64,000 nucleotides of DNA from JBNJFY01 sp051747265 (lineage in GTDB: Bacteria; Bacteroidota; Rhodothermia; Balneolales; Balneolaceae). The notes under the pieces were generated by a model, which saw nothing but the letters and a program-made list of their open reading frames with translations, made no database searches and was not told the origin of the DNA. Location: positions 1-64,000 of the forward strand of contig JBNJFY010000005.1 in NCBI GenBank assembly GCA_051747265.1, in the 5' to 3' direction. A program made the position numbers and the translations under genes. Numbering within the stretch: position 1 is the stretch's first letter; each line of letters starts with the position of its first letter. This document shows positions 35,569 through 45,820 of the stretch, in pieces.

Positions 35569-36090
35569 TTAAAAGGTAACCGACCCGCTATATTCGGAAC
35601 CACGCAATAATAATGTTTTCACCTCACCACCTAAATCAATGTGTGTCATATTGGTTTGCGAGTCATATACCTCCAACAGGGCGGTGTTGGTTACCGAAAC
35701 GTTGGATGGTTTTTCGATATCGGTGATTTCCATATATAGCCAGGTGGCATTGATTTCTGCTTCTTTGCCCAGATAAGTCCACTCTGCGGGTTGATCATCC
35801 AATTGAATGGAAAAATGATCACGCATCCAAGCTTCGATATATTGATCGGTTTTGGGAAGCTCTTCTTGAGTACCCAACATAACTTTGGGATAACCACTTT
35901 CCACCAATCCTTTTTCCAAATCATCCGTAAAGATCTTAGCCGTGATTTGCAGGGCCTGATCCTCTTCACTGTAATTAAGTTGATAAATGCTGACGTAGTA
36001 GGGATGCCGTGATTCGCTGTCTTTGGCGCTGGATTGGAATGGGGCCCAATAGAATGAGAAGATTAAAAAGAAAAGGCCAAGTCGGACCAT
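35569..36090 (-). CDS. DUF6702-family exported protein
   Basis: 173 residues. Signal peptide 1-22. The mature part begins RHPYYVSIYQLNYSEEDQALQITAKIF, the hallmark opening of DUF6702, followed by a beta-rich body; near the end is a LLLRGSEYSGSVTF stretch. In related genomes this family sits beside HupE/UreJ proteins and M1 peptidases, as here (divergent from both). Function unknown. Confidence 0.85.
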   Translation of the reverse strand: MVRLGLFFLIFSFYWAPFQSSAKDSESRHPYYVSIYQLNYSEEDQALQITAKIFTDDLEKGLVESGYPKVMLGTQEELPKTDQYIEAWMRDHFSIQLDDQPAEWTYLGKEAEINATWLYMEITDIEKPSNVSVTNTALLEVYDSQTNMTHIDLGGEVKTLLLRGSEYSGSVTF

Positions 36091-36205
36091 TTGTAATAAT
36101 ATTTTAAGGGTTTTGTGTCGCAGACCTAAAAGTCGTTAATTCGCTATGATATTATTCCGAAAATTATGAGCTGAACTTACCAAATTATTCTACAAATCTC
36201 GTTAC

Positions 36206-36804
36206 GTGTCTGTTTTTGAAACGTATTTAACATTAGGCTTTGAGCACATCTCCGACATCAACGGCTATGATCACATCTTATTCTTAGTCGCTTTGATTGC
36301 CGCCTATCAATTGATGCAGTGGAAACGCATTTTGGGTTTGATCACCGCCTTTACATTGGGGCACACCCTCACGCTGGCGCTATCCACTTTGAATGTAATA
36401 CTGGTACCCTCAGAGATTATCGAGTTTTTGATTCCGGTGACTATCTTCATTACCGCTATTTATAACCTGAAACCGTCTAATCAGGATCAGGTCGAAGCCA
36501 CCGCCACAGCTAAACAATACGGGGTCACCTATGGATTAACGCTGGGGTTCGGGTTAATTCACGGTATGGGCTTTTCCAACTATTTAAAAATGTTACTGGG
36601 TCAGGAGCAATCCATCCTGATGCCGCTTTTCGCTTTTAATCTGGGGCTGGAACTCGGACAAATCATGATTGTAGCGATCATTTTGTCGGTCTGGGCCGGA
36701 TTACACTACATCGCACACATGAAGCACGTTTGGTGGGCTCGATCCGTATCGGGGCTGGCAGCGGCGCTTTCTTTACTTTTAATGTATCAAACCAAATTCT
36801 GGTG

Positions 36805-36805
<1 letters not shown>
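36206..36805 (+). CDS. HupE/UreJ-family membrane protein
   Basis: 199 residues from a GTG at 36206. About six membrane helices. Family motifs: GFEHISDINGYDHILFLVAL at 11-30, TAFTLGHTLTLALS at about 49-62, and a third-helix LGFGLIHGMGFSNYL with conserved His. HupE/UreJ proteins are linked to nickel or cobalt uptake in hydrogenase and urease operons, but in this lineage they occur without those, so the substrate is open. Its TGA overlaps the ATG of the M1 peptidase gene by one base (TGATG), so the two are co-translated. Confidence 0.88.
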
Positions 36806-39153
<2,348 letters not shown>

Positions 39154-39207
39154 CAAATTAGGTTTTATTACCCCAAACAGCCTGATGTTAGATCAGGCAT
39201 TCTCTCT

Positions 39208-39246
39208 GGCCCCGATTTCGATGTCCCTTCGAAATCGGGGCTTTTT
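39208..39246 (+). terminator. Rho-independent terminator of the hupE-M1 unit
   Basis: A perfect 12-bp stem, GCCCCGATTTCG (39209-39220) with CGAAATCGGGGC (39230-39241), then TTTTT. A CCTGAT...ATCAGG hairpin lies just before it (39181-39197). Confidence 0.9.
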
Positions 39247-39347
39247 ATATCCCGGACGTAGTGAGCGTAGCGAACACCGATCCAGGATCTCTCCATACCA
39301 GGAAGGAGAGTGCCAGTGGTAATATGGCATTGTCCCTTAGGCTAGAG

Positions 39348-39392
39348 ATCCCGGATCTGCACTTCGCTTCGCTGCGTTGGTCCGGGATGAAC
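39348..39392. repeat. CCCGGATC-GTCCGGGATGA hairpin, left copy
   Basis: Arms ATCCCGGA (39348-39355) and TCCGGGAT (39381-39388) around a CACTTCGCTTCGCTGCGTT-type loop. A related copy in the same orientation lies beyond the GIY-YIG gene (39825-39868). A third fragment, CCCGGACGTAG, is at 39251. Confidence 0.7.
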
Positions 39393-39444
39393 GAGTGGTT
39401 TTGTAAGGATGGAGCCTTTTATGGTTCTATACTACAAAAAGGCT

Positions 39445-39756
39445 ATGGCAAAACCAGGGTTTGTTTACATCCTTTCCAATAAGAATCGCACGACCTTTTA
39501 TACCGGCGCAAGTAATAGTGTATGCACGCGAACGTGGCGACATAAGAATGGAATAGGGGCGAAATTTACCAAGAAGTACAATGTGCAGGACTTAATGTAT
39601 TACGAACAGCATCCCACCATGAAAGTGGCCTATCGAAGGGAAAAGCAGCTCAAACGGTGGCGCCGAGCATGGAAAATCGAACTCATCCAAAGCATGAATC
39701 CCGATATGGTGGATCTCTTTCCAACACTCTGCCCCGATTATCAAGTGAATGACTAA
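39445..39756 (+). CDS. GIY-YIG nuclease-superfamily protein
   Basis: 103 residues from the ATG at 39445 (an in-frame ATG lies 36 bases earlier). Stand-alone GIY-YIG fold: the paired motif appears as VYIL (7-10) and FYTGASN (18-24), conserved Arg near 29-32, and a catalytic Glu candidate E66 in YRREKQLKRW, the family's usual REKQLK phrase. Such short proteins are predicted DNA endonucleases, often called YhbQ/COG2827-like, of unknown target. Related hairpins in direct orientation bracket it, which suggests the gene and its repeats move together. Confidence 0.83.
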   Translation: MAKPGFVYILSNKNRTTFYTGASNSVCTRTWRHKNGIGAKFTKKYNVQDLMYYEQHPTMKVAYRREKQLKRWRRAWKIELIQSMNPDMVDLFPTLCPDYQVND

Positions 39757-39772
39757 AAAACAACCACCGACT

Positions 39773-39867
39773 GTCATCCCGGAACCAGAGAGTAGCGGAC
39801 CAGTGGCTATACAGTAATGGAGAGCCCGGATCAGCACTACACTATCGCTACGTTTGTCCGGGATGAC
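39773..39867. repeat. CCCGGA inverted repeat, right side of the GIY-YIG gene
   Basis: GTCATCCCGGA (39773-39783) is perfectly matched by TCCGGGATGAC (39857-39867). The right half contains CCCGGATCAGCACTAC...CGCTACGTTTG, a close relative of the left copy at 39348-39392 in the same orientation. Confidence 0.7.
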
Positions 39868-39876
39868 GTGGTGGAA

Positions 39877-40038
39877 TCAATCGTTTTTGGCGATGACCCA
39901 TACGGCGTGAACTACACCGGGGATAAAGCCAAGCAGGGTGAGTAGCACATTCAGCCAGAATGCACCTCGTATGCCTACCGTTAAAAAGACGCCCAAGGGA
40001 GGGAGAATAATCGCGAAGATGATGCGGATAATGCTCAT
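39877..40038 (-). CDS. YqaE/Pmp3-family small membrane peptide
   Basis: 53 residues, ATG at 40038, TGA at 39879-39877. Two hydrophobic helices with the family phrases FAIILPPLGVFL (8-19), then LNVLLTLLGFIPGVVHAVW (29-47), and a short charged tail IAKND. Pmp3/YqaE proteolipids influence membrane potential and salt tolerance in yeast and plants; the bacterial role is not settled. I translated this by hand; every codon is sense until the stop. It stands alone, just beyond the repeat that follows the GIY-YIG gene. Confidence 0.88.
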   Translation of the reverse strand: MSIIRIIFAIILPPLGVFLTVGIRGAFWLNVLLTLLGFIPGVVHAVWVIAKND

Positions 40039-40245
40039 AGAATCAGTAAATAGGTTGTAATTATTTAAACAATATAAACAGCAAAATTTGCTTTAGAATT
40101 TCCTCTCAAATCATATATCAAGTCCAGAAGATCTTGAATGCTATCCGAATAGACTTTGGTTAGGGGATCGAGCGTTGGTTTATTAACTTCGTCTCCATAA
40201 GAAAAACACACTAATCACGCGCTTGAGCGATAGTTAAATCACATT

Positions 40246-41238
40246 TTGTTACCACCACGAATTCCCAATTTCGTAGCAATATTTGGCATAATAAGCGGAC
40301 TCATTCTATTTGCTGCTTGTTCACAGGGAGAGACAGATAAAACTGAATTAGAAGGCAAAGGGCGCGCGGTCCCCACCTTCCAAGCCGACACCGCCTACCA
40401 ATTTATTGAGCAGCAACTCGCCTTCGGGCCCCGCAATCCCAATTCCGAAGGGCATCAGGCCATGAAGTCGTGGCTCAAGCAGACCTTGGAATCTTATGCC
40501 GGACAAGGGATGGTGTATGAGCAGCAGTTTGAGGCGGAGGGCTATTTCGGGGAGCAACTGGAGCTAAGCAATTTTGTGGCTGCCTTTAATCCACGCAGCA
40601 GTGATCGGATCATGCTGTGCGCGCATTGGGATACGCGTCCGCGGGCGGATATGGATTCGGTGCGACAGGATAAACCCATTCCCGGAGCCGATGACGGCGC
40701 CAGTGGGGTGGGCGTGATGCTGGAACTAGCGCGACTCTTCAAGGAAAATCCCCCACCAGTGGGTGTGGATCTCATTTTCTTTGATGGAGAGGATTACGGC
40801 AAGTCCGGATCCACCGAAAAGTATTTCCTGGGATCCAAATATTGGGTGCAAAACCCACCGGTTCCGGGCTATAGCCCACGTTTTGGGATTTTGCTGGATA
40901 TGGTAGGTGCCAAAGACGCCACCTTTTTAAAGGAGCAGATCTCCCTGAAATACGGACGGCAACGGGTGCACCAAGTGTGGGATCTGGCTCAGGAATTGGG
41001 CTATGAGCAATATTTCATCAATGAAATCGGCGCGGCCATCAGCGATGATCATCTGGTGATAAACCAAGCGGCCGACTATCCCGTTATAGATATCATCAAC
41101 CACCGTGGAATGAGTGGTAATCAGGTGGATTTTGGTGCCCATTGGCACACCCACAACGATGATATTGAAATTATCGACCCCCAAACACTGAACGCGGTCG
41201 GATCCACCTTGACCGAACTGATCTACAATCGACTCTAG
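40246..41238 (+). CDS. M28-family lipoprotein, glutaminyl-cyclase-like
   Basis: 330 residues starting at TTG 40246; no ATG or GTG fits before the lipobox. Lipoprotein signal with LFAAC, C25. The M28 fold has zinc-site residues H127 (AHWDTRPRAD), D150 (GADDGASG) and E182 (FFDGEDYG), then a late His in GAHWHTHNDD. The HWDTRP...DDGASG pattern is that of glutaminyl-peptide cyclotransferase-like M28 proteins, which cyclise N-terminal Gln to pyroglutamate; in this phylum that is common for exported proteins. An aminopeptidase role cannot be excluded. prmA follows 13 bases later. Confidence 0.85.
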   Translation: MLPPRIPNFVAIFGIISGLILFAACSQGETDKTELEGKGRAVPTFQADTAYQFIEQQLAFGPRNPNSEGHQAMKSWLKQTLESYAGQGMVYEQQFEAEGYFGEQLELSNFVAAFNPRSSDRIMLCAHWDTRPRADMDSVRQDKPIPGADDGASGVGVMLELARLFKENPPPVGVDLIFFDGEDYGKSGSTEKYFLGSKYWVQNPPVPGYSPRFGILLDMVGAKDATFLKEQISLKYGRQRVHQVWDLAQELGYEQYFINEIGAAISDDHLVINQAADYPVIDIINHRGMSGNQVDFGAHWHTHNDDIEIIDPQTLNAVGSTLTELIYNRL

Positions 41239-41251
41239 GAGCACAACACGC

Positions 41252-42106
41252 ATGTCGCAACAATACATTAAACTGGTTATTGAGTTAGATGACGAATACC
41301 AAGAGCAGTTGATTGCCGATCTGTTCGATTACGATTTTGACGGCTTTGAGCAGCACGACGATCACATCGTGGCCTACATCGTTAAAAATCGGTTTAGCGA
41401 TGTGAGTCGGGAGGATCTGGAGGAGATTCTGGCCGCCTATCCGGTGGATACTTTTGTGCGCACCGAGGAGATTGTGGAAGAACAGAACTGGAATGAAGAG
41501 TGGGAAGCCAGTATCCAGCCGCTGCAGGTGGGCGATTTTTTCATCAAGCCCACCTGGTCCACCCAAGCCGTGCCCGAGGGTGCCATTTTACTAGAGATCG
41601 ATCCCAAGATGGCCTTCGGAACCGGCTATCACGAGACCACGCGTCTCATGCTACGTCAACTACAGCACCTGGATGTAAGGGATAAGACCATGCTAGATGC
41701 CGGTACCGGAACGGGCATTTTGGCTATCGCCGCTATAAAAAAGGGCGCCCAACAAGCCATTGGCTTCGATGTGGATAGCTGGAGTTACCAAAACGCTTTG
41801 GAGAACGCCTATATCAATGAAGTCGCTGAGGATGTCACGTTCTTAGAGGGCAGCACCGATGTGATCCCCGAGGATCCGGCCACCTACGACTTGGTGCTGG
41901 CCAATATCAACCGCAATATCCTGGTGGAGATCATGCTGGATCTGACTAGCCGTGTCAGCCCAGGTGGTTCACTTATCCTATCCGGCCTGCTGGAAACCGA
42001 CGAACCCACCATCCGCAACCTGGAAGCCCTCACCGACTGGACCCTCAAAGACCGCGACCAAGAAGGCGAGTGGATCTGCCTGCGCTTTTCACGTGGTTCA
42101 GTGTGA
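41252..42106 (+). CDS. prmA: Ribosomal protein L11 methyltransferase
   Basis: 284 residues, normal length. N-terminal L11-recognition domain (1-100), then the SAM-dependent Rossmann fold with motif I DAGTGTGILAIAA (about 147-159), and a catalytic LVLANINRNIL (NPPY-equivalent). It trimethylates L11 at several residues. Its TGA stop (42104-42106) is inside a CAGTG tandem word, so the final Ser-Val codons read as repeat. Spacing to the M28 gene suggests an operon. Confidence 0.93.
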   Translation: MSQQYIKLVIELDDEYQEQLIADLFDYDFDGFEQHDDHIVAYIVKNRFSDVSREDLEEILAAYPVDTFVRTEEIVEEQNWNEEWEASIQPLQVGDFFIKPTWSTQAVPEGAILLEIDPKMAFGTGYHETTRLMLRQLQHLDVRDKTMLDAGTGTGILAIAAIKKGAQQAIGFDVDSWSYQNALENAYINEVAEDVTFLEGSTDVIPEDPATYDLVLANINRNILVEIMLDLTSRVSPGGSLILSGLLETDEPTIRNLEALTDWTLKDRDQEGEWICLRFSRGSV

Positions 42107-42132
42107 CAGTGGATCAGTGCTTCAGTGTGTCA
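42092..42132. repeat. CAGTG tandem words starting at the prmA stop
   Basis: TTCAGTG-TGACAGTG-GATCAGTG-CTTCAGTG-TGTCAG: five CAGTG units in phase at 8-base spacing, with the prmA stop TGA within the second unit. No matching inverted arm is visible downstream, unlike the other word loci. Confidence 0.7.
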
Positions 42133-42521
42133 GAGGGGATTTTGCTGGAGGTAAATCAAGAGGTAAAGTATAAAATCATAGCTGCAGTGAATGTGTATCT
42201 ACCTCTGGGCGATACTTCAATTTCCAGCACATTCGGACCCGTAATCTGCCGCCTAAGGTGCTGTCGCCACTTGTTATACCATAATTGCCCGACCGGCCAC
42301 TCCATCAGGTTATAAATATGGGAGCTGACATTGTATCGCTTTCTGGTAAATTGTGTTGATGGGTCCTTTGGTTGGTTCCTACTCAGGTCAACGGTAATGC
42401 AGTTAGTAGTTCCAGATCATCAAAGAAAGCCAAGGAATTATAGAATCATTGTATTACATGACTGGTGGGGGATGTTTGGGAATCAGAGTGAAGCGTGAAA
42501 ACGTCATTTGATTAATGACAA
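42133..42521. other. Gene-free region after prmA
   Basis: Nothing recognisable beyond the tandem words at its left end; short open frames lack start context or family resemblance. Confidence 0.5.
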
Positions 42522-43154
42522 TTATTGATGATGTCCACCACCCATACCTTGACCATGTCCGCGTCCGCCTTCTTCCCAATAATCACAGATACCATTTTGG
42601 TTCGAATCGATAAATCCTGGTCCATGCCAGGTAGGACTTCCGTCCTGAGCAAGATCACAAATCCCATCCCCATTTTGATCCACGAAGTCATGACCCGATC
42701 CCATGTGGGTATTTCTTTCAACATAGTCATTGATACCATTACCATTTTCATCGTGAAATCTCATTCCCTCATGCTGTTGATGCATGTCCAATGACATATC
42801 CCAGTAATCACAGAATCCATTATTATTGTCATCTATAAATCCGGGGCCATGCCAAGTGGGACTACCATTTTGGGCATAATCACAAATACCATCATTATCT
42901 TCATCAATGAAATCATGATTGTGTCCTCCAAAATGCTGATTCTGTAATAGTGTTAATCCCTTACTTTTTGATGCAATTGTTGATCCTGTATTATGCGTAG
43001 ACTGTTCTACATAGTCGTTGATGTCAGTACTATTTTCATCAACATACATGGGATAAATAGCATTTTCGTCTTGCTGGCTTTCCGTGGTATCACATCCATT
43101 TATTAATACCAAGGATGAAATAAATACGAGATAAATGGTTATGCTTTTCATCAT
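42522..43154 (-). CDS. Lipoprotein with duplicated Asp-rich, Ca-binding-like loops
   Basis: 210 residues from the ATG at 43154. Lipobox near LINGC. The mature protein is two copies of one module: DENxxxINDYVE, then HDFxDxxxDGICD, then GSPTWHGPGFIDxNxNGxCDYW. That makes six Asp/Asn-rich loops of the DxDNDGxxD type, as in EF-hand or thrombospondin type 3 calcium loops. The GSPTWHGPGF linker is nearly identical in both copies. Each copy has two CD(Y/L) cysteines. The tail is Gly-His rich (GRGHGQGMGGGHHQ), which could bind transition metals. Function unknown; location beside the Met-rich lipoprotein hints at metal handling. Confidence 0.75.
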   Translation of the reverse strand: MMKSITIYLVFISSLVLINGCDTTESQQDENAIYPMYVDENSTDINDYVEQSTHNTGSTIASKSKGLTLLQNQHFGGHNHDFIDEDNDGICDYAQNGSPTWHGPGFIDDNNNGFCDYWDMSLDMHQQHEGMRFHDENGNGINDYVERNTHMGSGHDFVDQNGDGICDLAQDGSPTWHGPGFIDSNQNGICDYWEEGGRGHGQGMGGGHHQ

Positions 43155-43193
43155 GACCCTTTCGGTAATAATTTTTAAGAGCATTATTTATAG

Positions 43194-43322
43194 GAGGGCT
43201 TTGCAAAACTACCTGTCATTGCGGACGTAGTGCGGCAATCCCCTGATTAGATTGTATAAACAGTGATTATTACTACATCTTGTCATGACAGAATAAATTT
43301 CGGAAGGTTTTGCAAAGCCCTC
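43194..43322. mobile_element. 129-bp MITE-like element, copy B
   Basis: Same terminal repeats and same length as the copy at 20548-20676, and clearly the same interior with a few substitutions. Flanks TATAG and TATTG match at four of five positions, consistent with a 5-bp target duplication that has since mutated. It lies between the Asp-loop lipoprotein and SHOCT genes. Confidence 0.82.
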
Positions 43323-43475
43323 TATTGTTAAAGTCCTCAACATAGGTTGATTTTGTTAAGTAATTAAAGATGGTGTATATGATTATGGTGTACTACAAAC
43401 TCCCACAGAACAGTTTCTGGGCAATTCCAACCTGATTATCTAGTCGGTTATTGGTATGAGTCAAATTTCTAACCA

Positions 43476-43688
43476 TTATTTGTTCTGTTTTAAAATGCTT
43501 TTCCGTTCTTCAAACTCTTCTTGTTCGATTTCACCACGGGCATATCGCTTTTTCAGTGTTTCAAGGGGATCTTCATGTTGATCAGCGGATCTACTTTGAA
43601 TAATCATATAAATAAATCCTATGAGGACAGTGATTGCCAATAACCACCAAATCCAGTGCATTCCTATCATATGTGGTCCGTTATACAT
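43476..43688 (-). CDS. SHOCT-domain membrane protein
   Basis: 70 residues. One membrane helix (about 10-30, rich in Trp and Ile) and a C-terminal SHOCT domain: DPLETLKKRYARGEIEQEEF then ERKSIL. SHOCT modules are short oligomerisation or tail domains found on many small membrane proteins, often next to metal-resistance genes. A His/Met-containing start (MIGMHWIWW) fits that setting but proves nothing. ATG start at 43688. Confidence 0.85.
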   Translation of the reverse strand: MYNGPHMIGMHWIWWLLAITVLIGFIYMIIQSRSADQHEDPLETLKKRYARGEIEQEEFEERKSILKQNK

Positions 43689-44022
43689 AATAAACTCCGT
43701 TTTATTTCAGGATTGATTGGCTTTAGTGATTTCAATAGTCCAATGATTTTACATTTGGATGGCAATTCAAGTAAATAGAATCACTCCAGTGACCCTTAAC
43801 CCGGATTATTCACCCCAAAATCTGGTTGTGCACGGGGCAATTACGCAGCCCATTGTAACGGAATTCCCCGAAGTTTCGGGGAGCTGCCGTTTATTTTCGA
43901 TATACAAAACAATAGCAAAGTCTTAACCTCTTTATTTTACTATTATTCGTGAATAATCCGGGTTAAACTGGTCACCAGAACGATCGAATGACTCCAATCT
44001 ATTGGAGCCACTACATCCATGA
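43689..44022. other. Gene-free region holding the TTAA element
   Basis: 334 bases between the SHOCT and Met-rich genes. About half is the element at 43800-43962; the remainder shows nothing. Confidence 0.6.
43800..43962. mobile_element. 163-bp MITE-like element flanked by TTAA
   Basis: Ends CCCGGATTATTCAC (43800-43813) and GTGAATAATCCGGG (43949-43962) are perfect inverted repeats, with TTAA immediately outside both (43796-43799, 43963-43966). Inside are a CCCCGAA...TTCGGGG hairpin and no gene. TTAA duplications and CCC...GGG ends recall piggyBac and IS1380-type elements; the family assignment is inference. Outside TTAA, GTGACC and GGTCAC show that it inserted into a small palindrome. Confidence 0.75.
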
Positions 44023-44520
44023 TTAATTGTTGTCCATGTTTCCATGCATGCCTTGGCCGTTCATCATGTCACCGGTTCCGTTCATGGATCCTTGCATCAT
44101 CATTTGCATATACATCAAGTGACGTTTCATCATGGTTGAGTCGCCCATCATGTTCATCATTTGTCCGTGATTCATGGATTGTCCGTCCATCATCGCTTGC
44201 ATCAATTGCATATGTTTCTGGATACGTTGCTTCATCTGAGGGTTATTTTGCATCTGCTGCATATTACCCATACCCATCATCATGGAGGTACTATCCATAG
44301 GCATAGACTGCATCATCTGTTGCAACATTTGTTGACGCATTTCCGGATTTTGAGCCATCCGCTGCATCATCATAGTGCGCATATTCTCATTATCCATTAT
44401 TTGGGAGACTTGCGCCTCCATATCTTTTGGGGTTCGATCTTGAGCTTGATTTTGATCTTGAGCTTGACTACATCCAGTAAAGATGAGCACCAGAGGTAGT
44501 AGAATAAGTAAGCGTTTCAT
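44023..44520 (-). CDS. Methionine-rich lipoprotein
   Basis: 165 residues. Lipobox at LIFTGC. By direct count 42 of 165 residues are Met, arranged in runs (RTMMMQRM, STSMMMGMGNM, MQMMMQ), with many Gln, Asn and a few His. No known fold. Met-rich exported proteins often bind Cu(I) or Ag(I) through thioether ligands (CusF, PcoC and CopC offer methionines), so copper or silver buffering is the main hypothesis. The gene sits between a SHOCT protein and a P-II-like pseudogene of the type seen beside metal-efflux pumps, but no pump is present here. Confidence 0.75.
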   Translation of the reverse strand: MKRLLILLPLVLIFTGCSQAQDQNQAQDRTPKDMEAQVSQIMDNENMRTMMMQRMAQNPEMRQQMLQQMMQSMPMDSTSMMMGMGNMQQMQNNPQMKQRIQKHMQLMQAMMDGQSMNHGQMMNMMGDSTMMKRHLMYMQMMMQGSMNGTGDMMNGQGMHGNMDNN

Positions 44521-44568
44521 AGTAGGTCTCCGTTTTATTCGTGTGAATGATATTCTTAGAATGAGATG

Positions 44569-44913
44569 TCATAACAATGCTTCATAGCCAGACTCTCCAT
44601 CCACAATGCGAACGGTATCATCAATGGTGGTCACGAAAATAATACCGTCGCGGGTATGTCCGGTATGAGCATGTTCTTGTATGATTCGCACAAACTTAGA
44701 TGCCGCATCATCATCGATTGCAATCTCTATTTTGATAATGTGTGCATGCATACCAGGGAAGGTGAGTGAACCATGCAGTTTCTCAGCATTTATATAACGT
44801 CCTGTACCATCGCCCTCGTTCACCGTCATGCAGAAAAACCTACATGTCTTAGTGCGCTGTATACGTCTTCAATCAAACATAATTGGTTGAATGCAGGTTT
44901 TAATCAATTTTAT
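44569..44913 (-). pseudogene. P-II-like signalling protein, N-terminus broken by two frameshifts
   Basis: An intact frame from 44829 to 44569 gives 86 residues with the P-II C-terminal half: a TVNEGDGTGRY-like T-loop entry, KIEIAIDDD, AHTGHTRDGIIFV (the TGxxGDGKIFV box), and TVRIVDGESGYEALL. The missing first quarter is present just upstream in pieces: KLIKTCIQPIMFD in this frame (44910-44872), then EDVYSALRHVGFSA in another frame (44871-44830), so one base is gained near 44872 and one lost near 44830. An AAGGAG (44927-44922) precedes where an ATG would be, but the codon is ATA. Decay or local sequence error are both possible. Confidence 0.72.
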
Positions 44914-44968
44914 AATATGATCTCCTTATCGATTTAGGGGTAGGAAATCGGGCGTTAATAGCTCCTTA

Positions 44969-45646
44969 GAGGAATTGAAATGTTGAGACGCGCCGTGGCG
45001 CGTCAGTACGTTTCGAGGTTTGGTAGTTGTGCGAAGGAGTGGAAGTCGGTATCAAATTGGTTGCTGGTTTGCCAGTTAGTTGGTGATAATGGTGATTAAG
45101 AGGAATTGAATTGTTGAGACGCGCCGTGGCGCGTCAGTGCGTTTCGAGGTTTGCTAGTTTTGTGAAGGAGNNNNNNNNNNNNNNNNNNNNNNNNNNNNNN
45201 NNNNNNNNNNNNNNNNNNNNNNNNNNNNNNNNNNNNNNNNNNNNNNNNNNNNNNNNNNNNNNNNNNNNNNTGGAAGTCGGTATCAAATTGGTTGCTGGTT
45301 TGCTAGTTAGCTGGTGATAATAGTGATGAAGAGGAATTGAAATGTTGAGACGCGCCGTGGCGCGTCAGTGCGTTTCGAGGTTTGCTAGTTTTGTGAAGGA
45401 GTGGAAGTCGGTATCAAATTGGTTGCTGGTTTGCTAGTTAGCTGGTGATAATAGTGATGAAGAGGAATTGAAATGTTGAGACGCGCCGTGGCGCGTCAGT
45501 ACGTTTCGAGGTTTGGTAGTTGTGCGAAGGAGTGGAAGTCGGTATCAAATTGGTTGCTGGTTTGCCAGTTAGCTGGTAATAATGGTGATGAAGAGGAATT
45601 GAAATGTTGAGACGCGCCATGGCGCGTCGGTACGTTTCGAGGTTTA
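44969..45646. repeat. 131-bp tandem repeat array
   Basis: Units begin with GAGGAATTGAA at 44969, 45100, 45331, 45462 and 45593; intact spacings are exactly 131 bases, and the larger one contains 100 N. Each unit carries GACGCGCC-GT-GGCGCGTC (AT in the last). 131 is not divisible by 3, so this is not a protein repeat. Unit-to-unit changes are few, e.g. GCCAGTTAG or GCTAGTTAG. The last unit breaks off after GTTTCGAGGTTT. Confidence 0.92.
45171..45270. other. Assembly gap (100 N) inside the 131-bp array
   Basis: Exactly 100 N, a placeholder length. The bases before (GTGAAGGAG) and after (TGGAAGTCGG) are directly adjacent in the intact repeat unit, so the missing piece should be zero or a whole number of 131-bp units. 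Confidence 0.95.
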
Positions 45647-45820
45647 ATAGTTCGAGAAGAGAAGGGAGCTTGCTTAATTTTTCTTGCTTCGACGATTGCT
45701 GTTATAGCTTTAATCAGCCGAATTAAAAAATACTACAACATGGAGGTTTTGTTTTAGCACGAGGTTTGTATTTTATGCCTTGCAAGAATAGCCAATACAC
45801 GGTGATAAAAGGAGTATCCG

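Larger units (their letters stand above)
44914..45820. other. Gene-free region holding the 131-bp tandem array and a scaffold gap
   Basis: The array is listed separately. Between its end (~45640) and the sigma gene (45821) there is nothing I can name other than the sigma ribosome site. Confidence 0.6.

Noticed and set aside
42133..42521. Short gene after prmA
   Set aside because: The open frames there begin within prmA or the CAGTG words and have no recognisable product.
44969..45646. CRISPR array
   Set aside because: Units are 131 bp and nearly identical throughout, with no short repeat/unique spacer alternation and no cas genes.
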